Source of the DNA: an uncultured Methylobacter sp. | Lineage (GTDB): Bacteria; Pseudomonadota; Gammaproteobacteria; Methylococcales; Methylomonadaceae | Direction of reading: 5' to 3' | NCBI GenBank assembly: GCA_903831545.1 | Contig: CAIKYI010000439.1 | Coordinates: 1 to 12,237 of the forward strand | Length of the DNA stretch: 12,237 nt | Shown: in pieces, positions 1 to 6,173 of the stretch | Layout of the letters: each line of letters starts with the position of its first letter | Position numbering within the stretch: the stretch's first letter is position 1 | Made by a program: the position numbers and the translations under genes | The notes under the pieces: model-generated | Seen by the model: the letters and a program-made list of their open reading frames with translations, nothing else | The model's database searches: none | Told to the model about the DNA's origin: nothing

Positions 1-2
1 CA

Positions 3-155
3 AAGAATTTAATCATCAATATAGCCTATCTATTAAAACCAGATAGATTTCTTGACGCTATATCAGGCAAAGCGCATAATTTTAATGTGATGAATAATAA
101 TGCTAATTGCATTTCATTTCAATCACCTCACTATGAAAAATCAAATTATATCTAA
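3..155 (+). CDS. possible C-terminal end of an upstream gene (partial)
   Basis: An uninterrupted frame enters from the left edge and runs 50 codons to TAA at 153-155. The other two plus frames stop within the first 45 bases. The translation looks protein-like, with an early hydrophobic stretch (LIINIAYLLKP), then DRFLDAISGKAHNF, and a polar tail ending in EKSNYI. So long an open frame is unlikely by chance in DNA this AT-rich, but it is not impossible. I do not recognise the family. No start is visible because the gene would begin outside the window. Confidence 0.4.
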   Translation, partial: KNLIINIAYLLKPDRFLDAISGKAHNFNVMNNNANCISFQSPHYEKSNYI

Positions 156-662
156 TAAATATTTAATATTAATGACACCGATCATTTCATTTTTTTGCAC
201 AACTATCTTTTTTCAAAGATGAATGAAAAGATGACAAGAATTGCAAAGAAGGTAATTTTTGCATTTTTTCTTTAACACCACTTATATGTAAAAACCCACA
301 ACAAGCTGGTGAAAAATGCAAACGTGATGCAGTATTTATATAAAATAAATGTGATATTAATGAAGTAAAATACATAGGATGCTGTAATTAAAAAAACACA
401 TTAACACTAAATTTTTATTTACAATAATTACTAAAAATTTATTTAAAAAAGTTTAAAATATACAACAAAAAAAATTAGTCACAGCTACAAAAAATAAAAT
501 CACGGTCTACTAAAAAAATTAAACCCCTTTAATATCTGTTAATTTTTGACGAAATAATTACCTTAAATATATTTTTATTACTTGGGATTTTCTGGTTTCA
601 AAGAAATAAAATCGATATTTACCAACCGCCATTTAACGTATAATTTTAAAAAAATAAAAAAC
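156..662. other. AT-rich intergenic region
   Basis: About 500 bases of strongly AT-rich DNA, visibly richer in A+T than the genes to the right, with many A and T runs. I see no supportable gene. The 62-codon minus frame here (187-375) has no ribosome binding site and no recognisable motif. A weak terminator-like hairpin (TGCAAA at 242-247 pairing with TTTGCA at 258-263, then six T) could end the upstream frame, but its stem has only two G-C pairs. The right end holds the promoter listed separately. Confidence 0.6.
546..573 (+). promoter_or_regulatory. sigma70-like promoter for the microprotein-fetAB operon
   Basis: TTGACG (546-551) and TATATT (568-573) are separated by 16 bases, each matching five of six consensus positions. 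Transcription would start near 580 and leave a leader of roughly 80 bases before the ATG at 663. It is the best plus-strand promoter ahead of fetAB. AT-rich DNA produces such matches by chance, so this is an inference. Confidence 0.45.
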
Positions 663-812
663 ATGCGTTTCCTTTGCCTTATCATTCTATTAATCATATC
701 AATCATTGAGATTGGTCCGATTCCACTGACCCCGATTCTTTTAATTTGGGTCGTGTTATTTCGACCTGCGTGGTTTTATGACTTAATACTCAAGATTTAT
801 GGAAAAAACTGA
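663..812 (+). CDS. 49-residue membrane microprotein upstream of fetAB
   Basis: A short protein of unknown function. It opens with a hydrophobic segment (residues 3-14) leading into IEIGPIPLTP, then a second hydrophobic stretch (LLIWVVLF), then RPAWFYDLILKIYGKN with aromatic and basic residues. This suggests one membrane segment or a hairpin broken by the prolines, ending in a charged tail. I chose the ATG at 663. The frame can be extended to a TTG at 582, but the added 27 residues are polar and look like untranslated leader. Neither start has a clear Shine-Dalgarno sequence. The gene ends only 9 bases before the fetA start, so co-transcription with fetAB is likely. It could be an accessory subunit of the exporter or an unrelated conserved membrane peptide. 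Confidence 0.5.
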   Translation: MRFLCLIILLIISIIEIGPIPLTPILLIWVVLFRPAWFYDLILKIYGKN

Positions 813-821
813 TTCCCTCAA

Positions 822-1490
822 ATGCTGCCTACCCTTCGATTCGATCAAGTATCAGTCACTATTCACGAAAAAAAGATACTCACCAGCATTAGCTTTGCTC
901 TCTATGCCGGGGGCAAAGCAGTATTATGCGGAAAGTCCGGCTCCGGTAAAAGCAGCGTCCTTAAAACCCTGCTGGGACTCCACCCCATAAGCTCAGGTGC
1001 CGTATACTTTCAGGAAACGCCGTTAACGCCTGGCTCCGTTCAACATATCAGGAGCTGCACTGCTTACATCGGACAAGAACCCATGCTGGGCGCAGCAAGC
1101 GTCCGGGAAGCGCTGCTATTACCTTTTCAGTTTAAGGCGCATCGTGACAAGAAACCGACAGAAAACCAATTAACAGAGATTCTGCAAAGACTACAATTGC
1201 CTGCAAGCCTCTTAAACCAGGACAGTAGCCGAATTTCCGGTGGCGAAAAGCAGCGAATTGCTCTGGCCCGGGGTTTATTATTGAATAAAAAACTCTATCT
1301 ACTTGACGAAGTAACCAGCGCATTAGACTCGAAAAGCAAACAAGCGGTGTTCGATGTTTTCTCCGATCCGGCACTGACCGTGCTTTCGGTAACGCACGAC
1401 CCGGAATGGCTGGAACGTTGTGGCACTATTTTTGAACTTGATGCGGGTCGATTGATTCAGGAAAAACGCAATGAACACACTGGATATTGA
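822..1490 (+). CDS. fetA: FetA-like (YbbL) ABC transporter ATP-binding protein
   Basis: The 222-residue cytoplasmic ATPase of a two-component ABC exporter. All nucleotide-binding motifs are visible: Walker A GKSGSGKS (37-44), Q-loop Gln85, signature SGGEKQR (139-145), Walker B LYLLDE (158-163), D-loop SALD (166-169) and switch His192. The length is close to E. coli FetA (about 225 residues). The assignment rests mainly on the partner: the next gene encodes a UPF0014 permease and overlaps this one by 20 bases, the usual arrangement for FetAB. In E. coli FetAB exports iron and protects against oxidative stress; a role in iron or other metal export is carried over from that family. The ATG at 822 has no obvious ribosome binding site and lies 9 bases after the microprotein stop, so translational coupling is plausible. 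Confidence 0.85.
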   Translation: MLPTLRFDQVSVTIHEKKILTSISFALYAGGKAVLCGKSGSGKSSVLKTLLGLHPISSGAVYFQETPLTPGSVQHIRSCTAYIGQEPMLGAASVREALLLPFQFKAHRDKKPTENQLTEILQRLQLPASLLNQDSSRISGGEKQRIALARGLLLNKKLYLLDEVTSALDSKSKQAVFDVFSDPALTVLSVTHDPEWLERCGTIFELDAGRLIQEKRNEHTGY

Positions 1491-2268
1491 ACTCCCACAA
1501 ATGGGTCTGCTGTACGCCCTTTGTTTGCTACCGATTTTATTGCTGTGGCTGATAGGTCTGCGCTTAAGTAAAGATATCGTTATCAGTGTGCTACGCATGA
1601 GCATCCAGCTGGCCCTGGTTGGCATTTATCTGAAAATGCTTTTCGAGCTTAACCATCCGTATCTTAATGGCTTGTGGATACTGATGATGCTGCTGGTCGC
1701 CGACATCAGCATTTTAAAACGGGCAGGACTAAAAGTGCGTTACTTTGTCCTGGCCACCTTTTCCGCCATTGCGTCCAGCATCCTGTTTTCTACAGCCTTT
1801 CTGGTCATTCTTGTCATTCAGCCGACAGATTACTATGATGCTCATTACATTGTGCCTTTAGCTGGCATGATTCTAGGCAACTGCCTGCAAGGAAATGTTA
1901 TCGCACTGGAACGCTTTTATTCGGCTCTGCGTAAAAATGAAAACGAATACGCGACTTTCTTAATGCTGGGCGCAACCCGCTGGGAAGCGGTACGACCTTA
2001 CTTTAAAGACGCAATAAAAGCCGCAATCAATCCGACCATAGCCGGCATGGGCACCATGGGCTTGGTTTCTTTACCGGGCATGATGACCGGACAAATTCTT
2101 GGTGGCAGCGAGCCCTGGCTGGCGGTGAAATATCAGGTCGCCATCATGATCTGTATTTTTACCAGCACCACTGTCGCCTGCATTATCAATTTAAAACTGA
2201 GTCTGAACATCGCATTCAATGAATTTGACGTATTAAAAGATGAAGTGATTGACAGGCGCTTAAGTTAA
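1471..2268 (+). CDS. fetB: FetB-like (YbbM, UPF0014) ABC exporter permease
   Basis: The 265-residue inner-membrane partner of the preceding ATPase, with about seven hydrophobic segments (roughly 12-31, 36-58, 66-82, 91-117, 126-145, 190-210 and 220-242). Family hallmarks are visible: RMSIQLALVGIYLK (42-55), PLAGMILGN (129-137), the LMLGATRWEA segment (164-173) that probably forms the coupling helix contacting FetA, and SLPGMMTGQILGG (200-212). Its ATG sits inside the end of fetA, in another frame, with AGGA at 1459-1462 eight bases upstream, so the two are translationally linked. The length fits E. coli FetB (about 259 residues). By homology it exports iron; the actual substrate cannot be read from the sequence. 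No convincing terminator follows, so transcription may continue into the phosphoesterase gene. Confidence 0.9.
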   Translation: MNTLDIELPQMGLLYALCLLPILLLWLIGLRLSKDIVISVLRMSIQLALVGIYLKMLFELNHPYLNGLWILMMLLVADISILKRAGLKVRYFVLATFSAIASSILFSTAFLVILVIQPTDYYDAHYIVPLAGMILGNCLQGNVIALERFYSALRKNENEYATFLMLGATRWEAVRPYFKDAIKAAINPTIAGMGTMGLVSLPGMMTGQILGGSEPWLAVKYQVAIMICIFTSTTVACIINLKLSLNIAFNEFDVLKDEVIDRRLS

Positions 2269-2338
2269 TTGATTCATGTTGCCTGGACATTCATCCACCC
2301 GCAGTTAACAACACTTTTCAACTTCAAGGAGATACTCC

Positions 2339-3682
2339 ATGACGATTTTTCGTATCACTACCCTGATAGCCGCACTGACTTTACTATTTCCCGCCACCGG
2401 CAGTACAGAACCGGCCGGACTGGAACGTCTTGAACACATTGTCGTCATCTACCTTGAAAACCGTAGCTTCGACAGTCTGTTCGGCCTGTTTCCGGGTGCC
2501 AATGGTATAGCCGACATCAACAACACTTTGCCTCAAGTGGATCAGTACGGACGGATTTACAAGAGCTTACCGCAAGTGATGAACGGCAAAATTGTTGATG
2601 GCCGTTTTCCCTCAGACCTGCCCAATAAACCTTTTGATATAGCACGCCATGTAAAACCCGGCGAAAAACATCCCGATCTTACGCACCGGTTCTTTATCAA
2701 CCAGATGCAAATTGATGGCGGGCGTAATGATCGCTTTGCCCAGTTATCCTCGGCGGGTGGCTTAACGCTGGGACATTACGATCTGACAGGAACAGCGCTT
2801 TGGAATTACGCCAAAGAATTTACGCTGGCCGATAACTTTTTTCAGGGAGCGTTTGGCGGTTCGTTTTTAAATCATCAATGGCTGATCTGTGCTTGCACAC
2901 CAGCGTTTAAAGACGCGCCGCCAGAACTGCGCCAATGGAAAACAGATCCGGCCACCGGCAAGCCTGTCAATGATCCAGGTATCACCGAAGACGGTTACGC
3001 AGTGGGCACCATACAACCCCATTTCGCACCTTTTGACCCTAAACATTCGGAAAACAGACTACCGCCGCAATTCAATACCACGATAGGCGACCGACTGTCG
3101 GAAAAGAAAATTTCCTGGGCCTGGTATGCAGGAGGTTGGGACGATGCAGTGGCCGAACACAAAACCGATGATAATTTTCAGTACCATCACCAACCGTTTG
3201 TCTATTACGCCAACTACGCCCCAGACAGTGCCGCACGAGCGGAGCATTTAAAGGATAAAAGCAAACTTTTCAACGATCTCAACGGCAACTTTCCACAAGT
3301 AGCCTTTTTCAAACCTGCAGGTAACAAAAACCAACACCCTGGTTATTCGACTATTTCCGAAGCAGACAACGAAGTCAAAGAAGTGGTTGAAGCTATTCGC
3401 AACAGTGCGATTTGGTCGAATACTGCTATCATCATTACTTACGATGAATACGGCGGTTTTTGGGATCACGTAGCGCCACCCGAAATCGATCGCTGGGGAC
3501 CGGGCACCCGCATTCCTGCTATTATCGTTTCTCCGTTTGCAAAAAAAGGTTTTATAGATCACACAGTTTATGACACAACCTCAGTCCTTAAACTGATCGA
3601 AAACCGCTTTGGCCTGGTGCCACTTACCAGTCGCGATGCTCAAGCCAATGGTTTACAGGGAGCCTTTGATTTCGATCAGTAA
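2339..3682 (+). CDS. secreted phosphoesterase, phospholipase C / acid phosphatase family
   Basis: A 447-residue member of the phosphoesterase family PF04185, which includes bacterial phospholipases C and Francisella acid phosphatase AcpA. Residues 1 to about 22 form a signal peptide (hydrophobic LIAALTLLF, then ATGS), so the enzyme is exported. The metal-binding ENRSFD motif lies at 40-45. The probable nucleophile is Ser175 within GGSFLNHQW. Further conserved positions are His283/His284, and Asp369-Glu370 and Asp376-His377 in the YDEYGGFWDHVAPP block (368-381). All catalytic elements appear present, so the enzyme should be active on phospholipid head groups or phosphomonoesters; the substrate class is not decidable here. 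AAGGAG at 2326-2331 sits 7 bases before the ATG. A 70-base spacer separates it from fetB; joint transcription is possible but a functional link is not evident. Confidence 0.85.
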   Translation: MTIFRITTLIAALTLLFPATGSTEPAGLERLEHIVVIYLENRSFDSLFGLFPGANGIADINNTLPQVDQYGRIYKSLPQVMNGKIVDGRFPSDLPNKPFDIARHVKPGEKHPDLTHRFFINQMQIDGGRNDRFAQLSSAGGLTLGHYDLTGTALWNYAKEFTLADNFFQGAFGGSFLNHQWLICACTPAFKDAPPELRQWKTDPATGKPVNDPGITEDGYAVGTIQPHFAPFDPKHSENRLPPQFNTTIGDRLSEKKISWAWYAGGWDDAVAEHKTDDNFQYHHQPFVYYANYAPDSAARAEHLKDKSKLFNDLNGNFPQVAFFKPAGNKNQHPGYSTISEADNEVKEVVEAIRNSAIWSNTAIIITYDEYGGFWDHVAPPEIDRWGPGTRIPAIIVSPFAKKGFIDHTVYDTTSVLKLIENRFGLVPLTSRDAQANGLQGAFDFDQ

Positions 3683-3827
3683 TCGAAATGGCTTCCAGAA
3701 AAAATATGAAGCCAGCAATATGCAAAGACTTTTAATCATCCTGCGACCAGAAGAACCGCTAAGGAAATTATTGCTACAACCGGCAGTAGGTTTTTAGGAT
3801 TAGGTAACATCAACCATGACCTTTACA

Positions 3828-4020
3828 TAAAATGAAACACGGATGACACGAATTAAGCGGGTAATCACGGATAAAAAAAACTGGCTAGGCAGGTTTTTTT
3901 AAAATCCGTTTAAATCCATCCAACCGGCGTCATCCGTGTTCCATGGTTTGCTTATTTAAAAGCTTTTGGGTAATTCTGCAGGGGAGATTTATTGCCAGTT
4001 ACCTACCATGTTTCATTTTA
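3828..4020. repeat. possible MITE-like unit with 11-base terminal inverted repeats
   Basis: TAAAATGAAAC (3828-3838) is repeated exactly in inverse orientation as GTTTCATTTTA (4010-4020). The outermost bases on both sides are TA, so the ends could be read as 9-base inverted repeats flanked by a TA target duplication, as in IS630/Tc1-type elements. The unit lies in the 394-base gap between two convergent genes and carries no open frame of note. It encloses the shorter palindromic repeat listed separately. The A/T-rich ends make a chance match possible. Confidence 0.3.
3836..3940. repeat. imperfect palindromic repeat (likely dispersed intergenic repeat)
   Basis: AACACGGATGAC (3836-3847) pairs perfectly with GTCATCCGTGTT (3929-3940). 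A second inner pair is CACGGAT (3866-3872) against ATCCGT (3904-3909). The centre is a hairpin, A-run plus CTG (3873-3883) against CAGG plus seven T (3890-3900), around a six-base loop. The DNA could thus fold as a long, diverged hairpin or cruciform. Lying between convergent genes, the central hairpin with A and T runs on its two sides could also act as a weak bidirectional terminator. Related sequences built on ACACGGATGAC are familiar to me as scattered intergenic repeats in bacterial genomes, but I cannot confirm copies here. Confidence 0.6.
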
Positions 4021-4076
4021 CTAAAAGACTTTTTATTAGCGGTTTAGCGGAGTACAGGCATCCCGCCTACAACAAA

Positions 4077-6173
4077 TCAATTAATTTCATGATCTCGATT
4101 ATATCTGTCATGAAACACCGAAGCAGGCATAGGCCTGGCTATGGCATAACCCTGACCAAACTCGCAGCCCAATGCATGTAAGGCATGAAAATGTTCCATA
4201 GTCTCGATACCCTCGGCGACCGTATTCAGTTCAAAAGCTTTGGATATTGCGATCACGCCCTTAACGATAGCGTTATCGCCTTTGTCTACCAACATATCAC
4301 GCACGAAGGTTTGATCAATCTTGAGCGTGTCAATCGGCAGGTGATGTAAATACGAGAGCGAAGAATAACCTGTACCAAAATCATCCAGTGAAAACAGCAC
4401 ACCCAGATGGCGACAAGCCTTTATGGTCGAAGCGACAACTGAAAAATCCTCAAGCGCAGCTGTTTCCAATATCTCAATATGTAAACGCTCAAAAGGCAAA
4501 TCAGGATAAAGACAGATTGTCTTTTCCAGGTATTGCACAAAGCCGGTAGATTGTAGGTGACAAGCTGCAATATTAACCGAAACGTTTATGGAAAAATCTG
4601 CCTCGCACCATTCCATGAGCTTAGCCAGCGCAGTCTCAATAACCCATTCACCAACCTTTATTTCGAGTTCGGAGTTTCGAATATCATTGAGAAATGCATT
4701 CGGCAAAAGCAAGCCGCGTTCCGGATGATTCCAGCGAATGAGTGCTTCTGCACCAACCACCTTACGCGTACACAAATTAACCTTAGGCTGATAATAAAGT
4801 TCAAACTCGTCGTTATCCAAGCCCTCTTGAATCCGTAACATGGCCTCATGATAGGCCTGATGCTGCTGGTCATACATAGGATCGAAAAAGTGAAAGCGAT
4901 TTTTTCCGGACTGTTTGGCAACATACATGGCTTGGTCAGCATGCCGCAACAACTCATCAGTATCCTTGTTATCACTGGGAAAAATGCTTACACCAATACT
5001 GGTTGTGAGACAAACCGTTTGTTCCTGAATATGAAATGGTTGCGCAATAGCTTCATTTATGCGATTCAGTGTGGCAATACACTCTTCCAGATGATTCAAA
5101 TTAGGCAGTAGCACCACAAATTCATCACCACCCAGTCGAGCGACCGTATCGCCTTCACGAAGAGTATTACCAATTCGGCGGGCAATTTCAATAAGGACCT
5201 GATCGCCTGCCTGATGTCCAAAATTATCGTTAACAGGCTTGAAACCATCAATATCCAAATAACAGACCCCCAGCATTGTGCGCTCACGTTTAGCTTGAGC
5301 TATTCCCTGTTTCATCCGGTCGGCCAGCAAAACCCGATTGGGAATTGAGGTCAGCGCATCATAATGGGCAAGATGCTCCAGTTTTGATTCATGCTGTTTC
5401 AGCAGACTGATATCAGAAGAAATACCTACATAATGCGTTACTGTACCCAGGCTATCTGTAATGGCCGAAATACTGCGTAATTCCGGATATAACTCGCCAA
5501 ATTTATTACGGTTCCAGAGCTCACCGCTCCAGTGTCCCGTGGTAATGATTGTCTGCCACATGGCCTCGTAAAACGCCTGATCATGATAACCGGACTTTAA
5601 AAATCGTGGGTTCTCTCCCAACACTTCTTCATGCGAATAGCCGGTCATGCGACTGAAAGCGGGATTGGTATCAAGGATATTGGACAGGGCATCAGTAACC
5701 ATGATGCTTTCCATGGCGTTGTCAAAAACAATTGATGCGAGGTTTAACTTTTCCAGTGAAAACCTGATCAACAACTGGTACTTTACCCGCAACAAGGTAA
5801 TGGCCGGACTAATAGGCTTGGTGATGTAATCTGCTGCCCCCATTTGCAGGGCATGTAATTCCGAGTCGCTATCGGACGCAGCGGTTACAAAAATCACCGG
5901 AATATCGCAGGTTGATTTATGATTTTTTAATTGCTTAAACACTTCATAGCCATTCATCTCAGGCATATTAATATCAAGCAGAATGAGGTCGGGGGATGGC
6001 GAACGCTGGGCAATTTCCAACGCTCTGAAACCATTTCCCGCTACCTTTACCTGGTAATCGGCACTCAGCAAAGAAACCAAAACTTCCTGATTAAAACGCA
6101 CATCGTCAACAATCAGTATTATAGGGCGCCGATCTGCAGGCTTGGCTTCCTTAACTTTTGTTTTTGAGTTCAT
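4077..6173 (-). CDS. response regulator with PAS, GGDEF and EAL domains (c-di-GMP turnover)
   Basis: A soluble 698-residue output protein. An N-terminal receiver (about 17-135) has acidic pair Asp23/Asp24, phosphoacceptor Asp67, Thr97 and Lys119. A PAS domain follows (about 143-260, with NPAFSRMTGYS at 170-180). The GGDEF domain (about 265-430) has an intact GGDEF at 348-352 and an inhibitory I-site RxxD (Arg339-Asp342) five residues before it. The EAL domain (about 440-690) has EALIRW (476-481), Asn534, EILET (567-571), DDFGTGYSS (597-605), Lys618, Glu654 and QGY (674-676). Both synthase and phosphodiesterase sites look complete, so it may switch between making and degrading c-di-GMP on phosphorylation. 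I chose the ATG at 6173. The frame stays open upstream to 6404, but that part overlaps the kinase gene and resembles no receiver. The start overlaps the kinase end by 23 bases, implying translational coupling. Confidence 0.93.
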   Translation of the reverse strand: MNSKTKVKEAKPADRRPIILIVDDVRFNQEVLVSLLSADYQVKVAGNGFRALEIAQRSPSPDLILLDINMPEMNGYEVFKQLKNHKSTCDIPVIFVTAASDSDSELHALQMGAADYITKPISPAITLLRVKYQLLIRFSLEKLNLASIVFDNAMESIMVTDALSNILDTNPAFSRMTGYSHEEVLGENPRFLKSGYHDQAFYEAMWQTIITTGHWSGELWNRNKFGELYPELRSISAITDSLGTVTHYVGISSDISLLKQHESKLEHLAHYDALTSIPNRVLLADRMKQGIAQAKRERTMLGVCYLDIDGFKPVNDNFGHQAGDQVLIEIARRIGNTLREGDTVARLGGDEFVVLLPNLNHLEECIATLNRINEAIAQPFHIQEQTVCLTTSIGVSIFPSDNKDTDELLRHADQAMYVAKQSGKNRFHFFDPMYDQQHQAYHEAMLRIQEGLDNDEFELYYQPKVNLCTRKVVGAEALIRWNHPERGLLLPNAFLNDIRNSELEIKVGEWVIETALAKLMEWCEADFSINVSVNIAACHLQSTGFVQYLEKTICLYPDLPFERLHIEILETAALEDFSVVASTIKACRHLGVLFSLDDFGTGYSSLSYLHHLPIDTLKIDQTFVRDMLVDKGDNAIVKGVIAISKAFELNTVAEGIETMEHFHALHALGCEFGQGYAIARPMPASVFHDRYNRDHEIN

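Noticed and set aside
52..80. TTGACG and CATAAT with a 17-base spacer, promoter-like
   Set aside because: It lies within the possible upstream coding frame and points to no gene start; such matches are common in AT-rich DNA.
187..375. 62-codon minus-strand frame in the AT-rich region
   Set aside because: There is no ribosome binding site, motif or neighbour to support it; it reads like random translation.
582..662. TTG-initiated 27-residue extension of the microprotein
   Set aside because: The added residues are polar and unlike the membrane part, and the TTG has no Shine-Dalgarno. The region is more likely leader just after the predicted transcription start.
799..990. 63-codon frame overlapping the microprotein end and the fetA start
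   Set aside because: It is an out-of-frame shadow of fetA, whose Walker A and other motifs lie in the frame starting at 822.
3059..3562. Antisense frames of 62 and 104 codons opposite the phosphoesterase
   Set aside because: They are shadows of the plus-strand gene, which carries a signal peptide and a full set of catalytic motifs.
3720..3797. 25-codon frame after the phosphoesterase, considered as a small gene or PEP-CTERM-like tail
   Set aside because: It is too short, lacks a ribosome binding site and does not match a PEP-CTERM pattern.
4036..4050. Tandem TTAGCGG pair
   Set aside because: Two copies of seven bases carry too little information to call a repeat array.
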